A stretch of 64,000 nucleotides of DNA from Misgurnus anguillicaudatus. Taxonomy: Eukaryota > Chordata > Actinopteri > Cypriniformes > Cobitidae. The notes under the pieces are model-generated. The model was not told the origin of the DNA, made no database searches, and saw only the letters and a list, made by a program, of their open reading frames with translations. Where the stretch lies: the NCBI RefSeq assembly GCF_027580225.2, contig NC_073346.2, forward strand, positions 13,046,001 through 13,110,000, written 5' to 3'. The translations under genes were made by a program, and so were the position numbers. Shown piece after piece: positions 11,391-23,815 of the stretch; the stretch's first letter is position 1, and each line of letters opens with the position of its first letter.

Positions 11391-12778
11391 AAATTTAATA
11401 CATTTATTTGTGTCCAATGCACAAAATTCAGCTTTTTTCGTTCCTTAAGCACAAATGTCTTTTTCGTGACACTCGCACAAATTTCTATAAATAGTTTTCC
11501 GTTTTCTTTTCGTTTCATTTTATGTAGGGGAGTGCGGGGGCGAAAGTACCATTTTTCAGAAAAACTTAATTTTAAAAGATAATGTTATAGACAGAGATAT
11601 ATTTTTGCTGTGGTCAATAACTCACAAGTGTGGTCTATCAATACCAGGTGTAATTTTGTAAAATGTAAAACGGCTATATAATTTCACTTTAAACATAAGT
11701 AGTGAATTGTTACTTTTGACCCCACCTGCAGGGACAAAAGTAACACAACAAAACAAGAGAGATTTTTGTGTTACACGTGTTTTTATTAAATATACCTGAT
11801 GTAACTGTAAACTTATTTTGTAATTTATCTTTGTAAAAAATAATGAAATTACATGCTAATGTTAAATTTTAGTTTTATCAAATGTTTCAGAAGCAACCAA
11901 CAGTACAAACTTAAATTGTTAGGAATAAAACATTTTAAACAGTTTGAACACTATGAAAATGAAATTAAATCAAATTAGAATAATATAAATTTTCAACATA
12001 TACAACAGTATAAGCAGCGGGACAAAACAAGTGTTACTTTCGTCCCGACAGGATCTCCTCACATTTAAACTCGATTTACTTTTATTTTGAAATGTTAGAG
12101 CACTAAATAACCTGTAGATTGATCAGTATTTTCCCACATGAAACGAGAAACACAATGCATTATAAGAAAAAAATGACCGCTTTTGGAATTTACTTGCATG
12201 GTTGAAAACACCTTTCTGGATCTACACGCAAAAAATGGTCAGTAAATAACGCAATATTTGTCAGCTCTGTCAAGGGTTTGTGTGCTAAATATGCTGTCAT
12301 AGTTTGGGATGCAAATGTTATCAGGGCTCGGAGAAAATCGCTTTGTTACTTTTGTCCCACATTAGTTTTGTCCCGGTTCTCCCCTATTGTTTTCTCATTG
12401 TTTTTTCCTATTTTTTTAACATTGTCGCTTGGGGTTGGGGTTAGAATCACTTTCTGTTACATTTTTAGACACCCAAACCCCAACTCTAACACCAACTCCA
12501 GGTGAGAATAGTTTTAAAAGCGGAAGAAAAACATGTAGAAACCAAAAGTACATCCTAACCCAAACCCCAAATTTAACCCCAACCCCAAGCGGCAATGACT
12601 TAAAAAAAAGAAAATAAATAAGAAATCAATACTTAAAATGACACAAAACAGAATTTCGTGCCACGGACACGAGAACCTATTTATAGAAATTTGTGCGAGT
12701 TTCACGAAAGACATTCATGCTCAAGGCACGAAAAAAGCTGAATTTCCTGCCATGGACACAAATAAATTAATAAAATTT
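11391..12778. mobile_element. Inverted-repeat element (about 100 bp arms), interrupted
   Basis: The left arm from about 11391 (AAATTTAATACATTTATTTG, later GCACAAATTTCTATAAATAG) is matched by the complementary right arm ending at about 12778 (CTATTTATAGAAATTTGTGC, later ACACAAATAAATTAATAAAA). The arms share the GCACGAAAAAAGCTGAATT core. The interior has facing GGGGTTGGGGTTAG and CTAACCCAAACCCC tracts. A second element (11527-12384) is inserted in its left part. Confidence 0.7.
11527..12384. mobile_element. TA-flanked GGGGAG...CTCCCC element nested in 11391-12778
   Basis: Starts GGGGAGTGCGGGGGCGAAAG and ends ...TGTCCCGGTTCTCCCC, with TA on each side (11525-11526 and 12385-12386), consistent with a 2 bp target duplication. 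Contains several copies of the AAAAGTAACA and TGTTACTTTTGTCCC motif. There is no transposase. Removing it joins the arms of the host element. Confidence 0.7.
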
Positions 12779-14589
12779 TGTGTGACAATAACACGACTTT
12801 CCGTGAGATCATGTTGAATTATTTTGTTACCTGATCGTGTTGGAGGCCCCCCTGATCCCAAATCAAGCTAGATATTTACGTCTCTTGATCGAGCTGCCTC
12901 CGACATGACAGGTGCAAGCTTCAACCGGATGTTGCGTGCTTTAAGTTGAACCAAGACACCCACAAACACAACATGAGAGAGGAGTATTGAGAAAAATTAT
13001 CGACTTGGCAACAGTATACAAGGGCTTTTATAATGTGTCATGCAAGAACCACTACAACATTTGTTTTTCTCAAGTCACGTTTGATCTCGTGTGATCTGTG
13101 AGATCTCGCATCACTTTGAAATCATTACTACAATCATCACATCTCGTGGTCTGGTCGTATCATCCAATGTGTGCCGTCTGAGGATTATGTTGTTAAAAAT
13201 GGTTTAATACTGTCCCTATGTCTGTGGTCTCCCATGGATTTAAAATTAAGATGTAAAAATCATCCAGTGTATCCAAATCTTGTAATGTTCAATTCTTCAG
13301 AAATGACTAATGTGAATTGTGTTATTAATTGGATTCTGATCTCTTAAATTCATTTTATAATCAAAACTTTGCACTTAATGTCAAACCTTTTGATTCCTTT
13401 CATCAGTTTTTTCTCACCTTTCTCTCATTCTTCTCTTTGTATGCTAATTCTGGTTCTCCTCTCAGTAAATGATGGTCAAGACCACAATTGGCGGACCAAG
13501 CAATCTGGCGATTCACTCATTCATGTCATTTTCCCGGCTGTAATGAGTCATGGTTGTCTTCTTCACCCACAGTCTTATTTCCAGAGCACTACAGTGACAT
13601 GCTAGACCTCAGTCAGATACCGACACTGCTGATGTGAACCTCTGTAATAAGTGGATGGAACTGCTACAAAGTCAATCCTATCTGATTCGGTGTAGCACTT
13701 AGGAAAAAAAGATCATTTACTTTGAAAAGCTATTTGATGCTGCCGAAAATTGTCTCTTGACGCACACACACATGGGTTTTTGTCCAAAAGAATAAAAGCG
13801 TGAAAGCAAAAACATAGACCTCCAACAATTGCACCATTTTCAATCCAAACTTTAAAGGAGACCCTTTGACAAGGACTTTGTTGACTCCCTGCCATTTTGA
13901 AGATTTCTTTTATCTACAGTCTAATTAAATAAATAAATAAATGCTCTTGCAACTCAATTTATGCAAATCCTCGTGTGTGAGATTGAGGAAAGAACATCAT
14001 TTAAAAGATGTTTCAACAATCTTTCATCAGGCGAGAGATTAGAAACGGTCTGTGACTTTATTACTTTATGTCATTTTATTGTCTTTTTGACACAGTGGAA
14101 TAGTGTTTCTCTTAATTTTACCATAAAAACGTTCACATTTCTTTTAACTGTAAACCATTGTCATCTTACCACACGTCGTCATTAGTCGAGGTCTGGAAGA
14201 CAGCGTTCTACTTCATTTCAGGAGCTGCCTATATTTCTTTAATAAGCTGCAAGGCTCAAAAAAGACATTGACAAAAGATTTGTTAAAATTCATACAGAGT
14301 GCAACGCTCTTTTACAACAAAGGGTACTTAAATATTTTTCCTAAAGTCCATTTCTAAACTGACTTCATCAAAATGTATAATTCCAGAAAATCTGAGTCTT
14401 ATTTCTCATATTAATTAAAGACAGCTTGTGAGATAGATAGACGTCATTATAATTCCAAACCTGTCTGAAAAGACTGATGAATGTCAAGTCATTTTTGTCA
14501 TATTTGTTAAGGAATCAGGCGTATTTAAAAGCAGGTGCAAACACTTGTTGCCACCAAAAAAAAAAACGACACAAAGTTAATATTAAATA
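12779..14589. other. Intergenic, no gene seen
   Basis: No supportable exon or RNA gene. The short open frames at 13369-13605 and 13713-13895 look random. Confidence 0.4.
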
Positions 14590-14835
14590 AAAATGTACAA
14601 AACCGAGTATCTGGAATCTCCTTCAGAGCAGTGACTGTGGCAGGAAAAGTGGCTGGGACAGGATTGAAAACCAAGAAGGCCTATGGGATTGGAACGCCGG
14701 AGCGAGCAGTGGGGCAAATCGATGTGGGCTGGAGCGTCTGGGAAGCCGGGAGGAGAGAGAGAGCAGCCACAATCCAGGCTAGAGCCAATTTCACACAGAC
14801 ATTACGGAAAATAAACTGGAAATGCGTCCGGGGGA
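14590..14835 (+). other. GC-rich patch, unresolved
   Basis: A roughly 240 bp block clearly richer in G and purines than its surroundings, with one open frame (part of 14535-14870) reading VSGISFRAVTVAGKVAG and onwards. It has no splice signals that would make it a clear exon and no family that I recognise. It may be a fragment of a processed transcript or a transposon. Confidence 0.25.
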
Positions 14836-15153
14836 TCGTTCGATTTTTGGTTAATTCACACTGGCAATGATTTGCAGGAATCTGTGTTTTTGTTCACACA
14901 TATACCGTAAATATCAAAGAAAGACACGTGACGTGAAGTCCTGCACCTGGTAGTTTTTTTCTCCTCAGCATCTGAAGTTTGCTTATTCATTATTTCTTTC
15001 TCCAGAAACCACTTGCATGCATTTTTGTTTATGATAAGACTATAAAGGAGCGCATGACGCGTGAATGCTGGTGAATGATCTCAGCTTCAGAATGGATATC
15101 TGACGAGCTCAAAATTTTTTATTCTTTTTTCGTGATATTATGACGAATTTCCG

Positions 15154-15497
15154 CTTTTTCCGTGATCGTATAACGAATTCCTGTTTTTGTGTGATTATAA
15201 CGTATTGGTTACTCAACTGCTTTTTTCTATTTTCAAAGCATTGTCACTTCAGTTTAGGGTTAGATTTGGTGCTTGAATTAGAATGTTACTTTATGTATTG
15301 GTTTATACTATTTTTTCTTTATAATTTTTTTATATGTCGCCTGGCGTTAGGGTTGGGTTTGGGTAAGGATGTCATTTTATGTAATTCTAACCCTAAACTG
15401 AAGTGACAATGGTAAGAAAATAGGACAAAACAGTTGAGTAACCAATATGTGATAATCACATGAAAGCAGGAATTCGTTATACGATCACAAAAAAAGA
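15154..15497. mobile_element. Inverted-repeat element, relative of 4814-5297
   Basis: The left end CGTGATCGTATAACGAATTC is matched by the right end GAATTCGTTATACGATCACA. The shared interior motif GGTTACTCAACTG recurs inverted as CAGTTGAGTAACC. It also has TTAGGGTTAG and CTAACCCTAAACTG tracts on opposite arms, as in the element at 4814-5297. Confidence 0.65.
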
Positions 15498-15949
15498 ATC
15501 AGAATTGTATGTGAGAACTTTAGCCTAGACTCTAACATACAGCATTAACTTGCATATAGCGCTATACTCAGCAGTCACAACTTTGTTTTTAGGATGGTAA
15601 CAACATTGCAATTAATTTAATGTGTAATTTAATGTTGGGGCGTACATCTCGACAGTTGGAGTTATGCTGAGATTGGCCTGTTTTTCAGTGGTCTTTTGCA
15701 TGCACAAGGTTTACATAAGAAGAAGGAAACATTCGTGTTTGAGGCTCACGATTTGTCATTATGTACAAAACTCTATATTATACTTTAGTGTATTAGAAAT
15801 ATGATTACATGAAGTACATGAAGTATAAAACAAGTATGCTTCTACTTGTTGTGCTTTATCTAAAGTGTTAATATGTACTTTTTAAAAGTATATTTTTAAT
15901 AGAATTATTTTTCACCTGGGTATTCCTAGATAAATACAGTTTTATGTTG

Positions 15950-16380
15950 TTAAATGCAAATCTCCTCCCCTCCTCAAAACGATCTCTCTTTTCTTCCGGT
16001 CTTATGGTATGGCAGGTGGGCGGGGTCTGGGAGAAGATCGCTGCAATTAGCAATTAGCAACACGACCCAACTTCAAATGATCCAATCAGATCTCAATGGA
16101 CAAATTCAAATCCAGCCCTGCCTTATTTCATTTCAGGAGCCGTTTCATTTGGATATACGTCACCACGGAGAAAATAAGGCAATCGCTACTTCCGTTTCAT
16201 GGCGACTTTAAAGGATAATTCCGGTATTTAACACTTTGAGTCTCATTTCTGGTTTGTTTTGGATGAACTACAGTGATGGACACAGAAATTTTGACAATGG
16301 GTCTTGTCTTGACTTTTCGACTCATTTAGAAGCGTCTCTTGACTGCTTCAGAATGGAAGTCAATGACCATGCACAAACAT
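15950..16380. repeat. Dispersed repeat fragments
   Basis: Two adjoining blocks look like interspersed repeats: a GGCAGGTGGGCGGGGTCTGG block with CCAATCAGATC, and a block beginning AAAGGATAATTCCGGTATTT at about 16210. The latter resembles AAAGGACAAGTTCGGTATTT at 19339. Boundaries are uncertain. Confidence 0.4.
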
Positions 16381-19337
16381 GTCATTAAAACAACACTTAA
16401 CATTCGTTTTCAAAACTGTACTACTCACCGAGTGGTTTGTGGTGTTCGTTGATGATTAAAAACAAGTTGTGTATAGCGAAATACAGAGTCTTGTCTTCAC
16501 AGCCAGTGCTGCAGCTCAACCATGCAGAATTTACATACATATCTGATAGATAATAACAAGTGTTTCAACATCATATCTGTTTGTGGAGCTGTGATTATTG
16601 TACATGACTTACACAATTTATGAAAAAACTGAAGCCAAAACGTTATTTACTCATTTTTGTATGTTTTGATAATCATTCTGATTCTGATCTCTAACAAAAT
16701 TCCTTCACAAAAATGCAATTATTTCAGGTTTTTGCTAAAAAAAACTTTTTTTACAGTAAATATTTTTAAGTTTACAAACAGAGAGAAAAAATAGAGATAG
16801 GATGAAACATTTTTCCCATTATGTTCGTTTGAAAGCAGTTCTTTCATTTATATATATTTGTATGTTTATATATTTTTAGAAAAACATTTTCCTGGAAGGC
16901 ATTTTGTGAAACATGTGAAAATCACAAAAAAAATTCTAAACATGCTGACGGGGAATGAGTTAAAAACAGTGTACGTTTTCATAAAAAATCTCATAAAAAT
17001 ATCCTGTGAGAAATCTGACATATTCTCAGAGACACACTTTGTGTCCGGTGTTTTCAGTCTTGATTTTCTGCATCACAAGCAATGTTATTCCCATTCTTGG
17101 CTACTGGGAACATGAAGATCCAGTCACACCGATTCACTTTTCACCAACCCAAACAAAACCTCAACAAGATCAGACAGCATCGTAGTTAGAGAAAACAAGT
17201 CTGTGCTTTAAAAACAAAACATATCTGTTTGTACATTAATCTTGTATTTAGCATTAGGATGAAAGGTTTTTGCATGTATTGTAATTTAGCTATAATCAAA
17301 TTCCCTGATCATAATATAACATCCAAACAGTGTCTGACATCACACGCAAGTCCCCTTAGCCAAACATGTATCTGACATCATTTCCTCTGCAGACAGCTAT
17401 GGTCCTGATCAACAGTGACAATAAATGTATAAATACATTAATAATCTTTAATAATGCTGTTTGTTCAATTGATCTAATGGAGCTCTCGGGTTACTGAACA
17501 AATAGCTTCCTGTATCAGGCCTGAGGTTTGCTGTAATACATCAGATTGATGACCTGTCCTTCCTGTTATTAAGGTTAAAGTAAATATGGATATTTGATAA
17601 CATTATCACGCAATACGATTTATTACAGCTAGACTTGACATTGTCAAAGAAGCGTGCTTTATGTGCTAACATCTAACAAAAGTTTTATTCAACAAGTCAA
17701 AAACATTATTCACATTTGAATATATACCTGTCTTACACAATCTAAATAAAACTATATGTTAATATCTTTAGTGATCTTTAGTATTGTATAAGGCATGATT
17801 CATGAATTGTATTTTAAGTCTCCAGTGACAAACACACAAACATTCACAGTATTTGGTTCTTGACTCATAACAGAAAGTGATTGTTTCAGAGGTCTGATTA
17901 AACTCATGTGACATGTGTCCACTTTGTATTACAAGAAATCATTGTCTGGTTATTCTCTGTGTTCCTATCTCCCTGGACACTTTGACATTTGTATGCCAGC
18001 GTGCGCACGTTTCACTCCGTAAATTTGCGCTGACTGAAACGTACCTGACTTTCTGATGACGCTCTTCTCTTTTTCTATTTGGACAGACACGAGAGCTCTA
18101 TATCCTTCAGAAACACCCTCACGCGCTTCCATGTTCCCGTCGGTCTGTTGGGTCTTATTGATCTGCTCATATCTATTTGGGTGCTTTTCTTAAAGAGTTG
18201 CATTACACTTTGTTTCCCACTATAGTGTTAAAGAAATCACAGGAACATGCTGTACTTGAGCCTCCTGAATGAGAAAGATCAAGTACATCAACATCACCGA
18301 TGTGACACCATAAGCGAGATGTGCTTTATATGGGTGTTGCTTCACAGCAGAAGTGTCATGTTTGCCCTCTCGGTTTTTTGAGGCAAGTGGGTTTTGAAAA
18401 TTTTAAGCTATCCTCTAATACGATTCTTTTGGTCGTTTGTACATTCCCCAAATACGACCAACGGATGTGTTTGCTAAACTACCAGCAACAGGTGAAACTT
18501 AATATATTTAGGGGAAACTATAATTTGGGGTATAATTTTGACATTTACTGGGATATGTTTTTTAATTTAAACTGCCAGGATTAATTGTTTTATTACACAT
18601 TACACTATTAAGGCATTTAGGGCAAATAATGTACACATTTATTAATTATATGATATAAAACACAGCATACAAAAAAGTCACAACTTTTTTCAAAAAGTAT
18701 TTAAAATATTCCAAGTGTACCGAGGTCAAACGATCGATTTATAGGAAGCAAAGATGCCAAAGTGATCACAATTTGCTGTAAAAATCAGATCCTGTGTATT
18801 CGTTCAAAAACTGCCACCAGAAGAAACTAGAAAATGTTTATGTTACCTGGAGCTGTGGGAGTTACACACAACAAAAACGGCTAAAAAAATTATTTTTAAT
18901 AAAATATTTTTTATCTTCAATAATTATGCACAAAAACATTTGTTGGTTCAACTTAGAGGAATATTGCACTTTCATTAAAAAAATCTGATAATTTATTCAC
19001 CCATATGTTTATGTATTTTTTTGTTCAGTCGAGAAGAAATTAAGTTGTTTTTTTATGTAAATAGACTTTATTAGACCTCAACAGCTTACAATTTAAAATT
19101 GCAGTTTCAACGCAGGTTCAAAGGGCTCTAAACGATCCCAAAAGAGGCATAAGGGCTTATCTAGCGAAATGATCGTCATTTTCAGCAAGAAAAAAAGATG
19201 AACTTTTAAACCACAACTTCTCGTCTTGCACTAGCCGTGTGACGTGCCAGCAAGAACTTTACACATTGTGTCATCATGTCGAAAGGTCATGCGTTACAGA
19301 TGTAAAACACACACTTGCGACAAGTTATCTCGTCAAT
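16381..19337. other. Intergenic, no gene seen
   Basis: About 3 kb without a supportable gene. The segment 17990-18190 is less AT-rich and has a TTTGGACAG-like splice acceptor motif, but no coherent exon follows. Confidence 0.4.
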
Positions 19338-19840
19338 TAAAGGACAAGTTCGGTATTTTACACTTAAAGCCCTGTTTTCAGATTGTTTATGATGAAATAG
19401 AACAGTTTTGACTGAAATTTGGACATATGATGCTGGCCCGAGAAATTCCGGCTTCTGTTGTATCACCCCCCACCTCTATAATGGCTGCATAAACTCAGCG
19501 AGTGCTCAGGGGTGTTCACTGATATGCTCACACAAAAATCGCTGCAAAAGATGCTTTCCAACAGGTTTTATCGTAGTTTTGTCCAACTCCATTGACTTGT
19601 ATTAGATGTGCTGTGAGGTACGGTATTACTCCACGCCGGGAACGTTGTTTGTATTCTTGCAATTGGCAAAGGCAGATTATCGCCACCAACTGGGCTGGAG
19701 TGTCTATTATTCAAGCTCTCAACGGAAGAATGTACGGGTGTGAGGCGTTTGGAAAAATAGGTCCACAAGTTTACAACGAATGCTAAAACACCTGTTGGAA
19801 AGCAACTTTTGCAGCGATTTTTGTGTGAGCATATCATTTA
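19338..19840. mobile_element. Repeat with internal inverted arms
   Basis: Starts AAAGGACAAGTTCGGTATTT. Segments 19521-19566 (ATGCTCACACAAAAATCGCT) and 19790-19836 (AGCGATTTTTGTGTGAGCAT) are inverted copies of each other. It is probably a non-autonomous transposon. The right edge is uncertain because another element starts at 19855. Confidence 0.5.
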
Positions 19841-19854
19841 ATATATTTGTATGT

Positions 19855-20015
19855 TTATAAAAGCAATAAGGTACTCGAGGCAAGTGCTGTATCGTGAATA
19901 AGTAACAGCTGAAGGGCGTTGTAAGGCATGACGAGAAGCTAAGTACCTGCAACCCGTTCAGCCGTTACTTATTCACGATACAGCACTTGCCTCGAGTACC
20001 TTATTGCTTTTATAA
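19855..20015. mobile_element. Near-perfect 161 bp foldback element
   Basis: Arms 19855-19913 and 19957-20015 (59 bp each) are inverted copies with about one mismatch. They start TTATAAAAGCAATAAGG and include CTCGAGGCAAGTGCTG. The loop is 43 bp. The TTATAAAAGCAATAAG end also begins the element at 31835. Confidence 0.75.
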
Positions 20016-20480
20016 AATGGTTACCACACAACATTAAAATTAAAAAAAATATTAGTGCAACTTTCATGAAGTTAAATTAATAAAAACATTCCTTCCGCTA
20101 GAAAAAATAGTCCCTGACCGTGAACAACAACGTTCCAATTTGTAATGTGCATGAAAGTGCAAATAAAAACAACAACCGTTCTCAAACTGATACGTGTGGT
20201 TGCTAAGGGCGCAGTGATAAATAGAACCCTTGGGTGAAGCGGTCATAGCCGTGTTTTATCGTGACTAAAGCACAGCTATTGACCAATCAGAATCAAGGAC
20301 TGGAACTAACCGTTTTATAAATATTTTTAAAAGAAAATTTTCCTGGAAGGCATTTTGTGATTTTTTTTTGAAAATCACAACAAATGCTGGCGGGCAACTT
20401 TTCAAAAAAGGCTGGCGGGGAATGAGTTAAAATGTAAACTGGCACAAAGACATTAATCTGTATCATTCCACATACAACAA

Positions 20481-20606
20481 CCTGGTTGCCTAAAAATTTG
20501 AGTTAATTCAACTTAAAAATATTAGTTAACCTAACAATTTTTACACAACGGTTTTAGTTAACTTATATTTTTAAGTTGATTTAACTCAAATTTTAAGGCA
20601 ACCAGG
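20481..20606. mobile_element. Short palindromic element (CCTGGTTGCC ends)
   Basis: The ends CCTGGTTGCCTAAAAATTTG and CAAATTTTAAGGCAACCAGG are inverted repeats. The interior (AACTTAAAAATATTAGTTAA) is also self-complementary. It is a MITE-like foldback with no coding capacity. Confidence 0.65.
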
Positions 20607-22095
20607 TAACTCACTTTTTTAAATTGAACCAACAAAGCTTTTTTTATTGCATAATTATTGAAAATAAAAACTATTTCTTCATTTTGTTGTGTGTAACCCC
20701 CACAGCTCCATTAATGGACCAATACCCCTACATCAAGAACAAACCAAATGTGATTCTGCCTGTGAAATCCAGGCTAAAGTCTCATAATCTAATAATGAGT
20801 TCAGAAGCATCAAAGTTTGATTTCACATTGATCTCAATCTTTGACATGATCTTACTAAAGTTATTTTTCACAGAATGTTCTTTACATTATAAAGATATTG
20901 TATGATTACAAAAATGCTAATATTACACTGGACATCAAAGCGAGACCGAATGAGAGCCACAAGCGGTGACATCACTTTAAACTCTAGATCGCCGCTTATG
21001 TTTCAAATCACATTAGGTGACTCTCATAAAGTCAAAGAACTCTTAATTGCCAACCTCCGTTCGCTCTCCATGCTGAAATGTTTGTCATGTAATTGTTGCA
21101 CTTGAAGCCGTTTATATGAGAGTGCCTTCTCTTATTATGGCTCAGATAAATGTTATTGTTAATAATAGTGTCAGGGCACACGTTGCATCAGACTGTTGGC
21201 TTCAGGACACAATTAGCATAATGTCACAAATACACGCACGTCAGAGCATTGCGATTAAAAAACTTCATACAGAAACCGTGTGAAGATTTAAATAATGCAT
21301 AGTGCATACATTTCACTGTACATGCTTGCTTTTGAAGTGCTATATGCAGGTTGCATTTAATATTTGAAAAACCCCACATGAAATACTTTCTGAAGGGTCA
21401 CCAGCTGGTGTGTCTGATGTTGATCCATCGGTTGCAAAAATATTTTCTACTTAAAAAGTAGTTTTAAGCACAATGGCTGTAAGACAACATTAGTGTTATC
21501 TATCAAACCTTTCACACTTTAATACCCCCATGTGTGTAGGTGGTTGTTTCTCTGCCTCCATATCGTCTGCCTGCAGGGGAAGTTTAGTGTTTGTGACACT
21601 CCATCACTTTACCACCCGGCTGTTTGTGGCGGGCTGGTAAGACAATCTATACAGATGAGCAACTGAAAAGTGCCGTGCGCTTCATTAGACCTCATCGCCA
21701 GCTTTCTATCCTCCAATTACTTCACTCTTTCTCTGAATGTCCTTACAACACTATAGGGTCAATAAAAAACTAGATGGTGTACTGTGCATTATCTGACACT
21801 GAAGTTTTTTTCTATATTGAGATTGTGGTTTGTTTAGGAAGAGTATGTTATTCATAATGCATTGCATAATTGATCTGACTTTGCCTTTGCTGTGAGTATG
21901 AAAGGCTGAAAGTCAATTAGAGGGCTTAACACAATAGCCATGACTCCTAAATATGAATAAGACACTCAGCATGACTTTATAGTCTCTTATTTGGTACAAA
22001 GTCATTGCAGATGTCAAATGTCATTTTTAATCTTTTTTTCTTAATGTTTAATTTTTTGCTTCTCTCTATTTTTAAGTGACAGTTCTTCCTTCGTA
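20607..22095. other. Intergenic, no gene seen
   Basis: No exon or RNA gene is supportable. The block 21540-21740 has an even composition and no repeat character, so it is a possible conserved non-coding segment, unproven. Confidence 0.35.
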
Positions 22096-22195
22096 CACTG
22101 TAAAAATGCAGAATGAAGTTCAAACAACTTTATTATGCAAGTCAATTCAACCTACATTTTTAGGTTTTGACTTGTGATAAGTTGACATAACTAGT
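22096..22195. mobile_element. Truncated CACTGTAAAAA-family element
   Basis: Starts ACACTGTAAAAATGCAGAAT and runs through TAGGTTTTGACTTGTGATAA, the same interior as the element at 56265-56830. It stops where the next repeat begins at about 22196. Confidence 0.5.
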
Positions 22196-23815
22196 TAAAT
22201 GGCACCTATTATGCAAAATCCACTTTTACAAGGTGTTTAGACATAATGGGCCCTATTTTAATGATCTAAGCGCAAATTTCTAAAGCGCACGGCGCACGGT
22301 TTAAATGGGCGTGTCCGATGCCACTTTTGCTAATTAAACAACGGGAAAAATGGTTTGTGCGCCGAGCGCACGGTCGAAAAGGGTTGTTCATATTTTCCTA
22401 ATGAGTAATGGGTGTGTTTTGGGCGTAACGTGCAACAAACCAATGAGAGTCTTATCTCTCATCCCCTTAAAAAGACAGTTGCACTGGCGTTATGTCTAAT
22501 CCCTATTTAGATGACGGACTTTGTAAACTGAAAAACTAAGCGAAGGAAGAAGACCCCCCATGTAAAAAAATGTGTTGTGTTTCATTTTTATTGAAATTTA
22601 AATTTTTTGGATTAAAACCTTTAAAAGACATTTTCTTTCAGTCATAGAAATACAAACAGCAGGCTTTTAATTACTGTCAATGTATTGATATCCTACATAA
22701 TCAATGTAATCTCATAAAATAATTTGCAAATATGCAAGAAAAAGTTTGTACTCAAAAAATGTAAACAAGACATAAAGAATTTACAAACGTGCAGAAAGCC
22801 GAAGCGTTTCAGCACTAAAACAGCGCCATGGGATTTTTTTTTACAAAGAATTACATAAAATGTTTCTCATCTCACCATATCCACAGGTACAGAGTCATTA
22901 TATACAATAAATCATTTTAGCATTTAAAAACATTTAAAAATAGATGCATTTGTTTAAAGCAAAGCATTCATTTACTTGAAGCAGCTCTTTACGCCTTCTT
23001 ACGTCTCATAATCGGTCCTCATTTATGTCCAAGAGACTAAATAATAATATTTTACATTCAAACTTTTAATCTTTCATATTTATAAGCGTTTTTGTGCTGC
23101 TGCGCATTCATGTATGTGATAAGCAAACCCGCGTTGTTGTCACGTTTATAGGCGTATATTACTAATGCGCTCTTTAAATAAAAAAAAACATAATGCGCCA
23201 TAGACTTTAGACCAGGTTTTAGTTGGTCAATGGCGTAGTCTATTTTAGTTGCCTCAAAATAGCAACATGCCAACAATGCGCCTGAACACACCTCGTTTTC
23301 AGACCACAACGCCCATGGGGGCAAAATTGGGCGCAAATGCATTTGCTATTCAAACAATGTGAAACTAGCAAAAGACACTTGCGTTGCGCATTGCGCTGCA
23401 TTGCTCTGGGTGTACAATAGAGCCCAATGTGTGTTGGCAGTGTGTGAACACAACCACCCTACGATGAAATAAATCTTATTAGACATGCCGTTTTGATCCT
23501 CTTATCAATGTGAGGTCACATTGATAAAGCCCCGCCCACTTACAGTTCTGCATTACCATAGTTTCCACTCTCAGCAAGTTGTACTCTGTCCACAAGATTC
23601 AATTGTCTCAGACTGTATTAATTCCTGTTTTAACAGAAAGCGCTCACTGTTTGTGACAATGACAGTGTTACACTTATGTCTAAAAAACACAAACCCTGCC
23701 CATTATTTTTGGAGACAGGAAATGTTAAATGTGTTGAAGCAGACATTGATCTTGCCTTGAAAGATGGTACGTTGTTTGTCAGATAATTGCAAGACTGACC
23801 GTTGGGCATTTAAAA
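22196..23815. mobile_element. GGCACCTATTATGCAAAATC element, interrupted
   Basis: Starts ATGGCACCTATTATGCAAAA and continues CAAGGTGTTTAGACATAA. It is broken by another element (22247-23426) and resumes TGTGTTGGCAGTGTGTGAAC, then AAAGCCCCGCCCAC and CTCAGCAAGTTGTACTCTGT. I recognise the continuous sequence as an abundant cyprinid repeat. The right limit is approximate. Confidence 0.55.
22247..23426. mobile_element. TGGGCCCTATTTTAA element nested in 22196-23815
   Basis: The left end TGGGCCCTATTTTAATGATC is matched by an inverted right end (GTACAATAGAGCCCA). Next to the ends are GCGC-rich tracts (AAGCGCACGGCGCACGG on the left; TTGCGTTGCGCATTGCGCTG on the right). Such ends are familiar from PIF/Harbinger-like families in fish, but the family is assigned only tentatively. 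It is about 1.18 kb with no transposase. Confidence 0.6.

Noticed and set aside
19408..19837. Overlapping open frames on both strands
   Set aside because: They lie within an inverted-repeat element. The two strands encode similar segments because of the palindrome.
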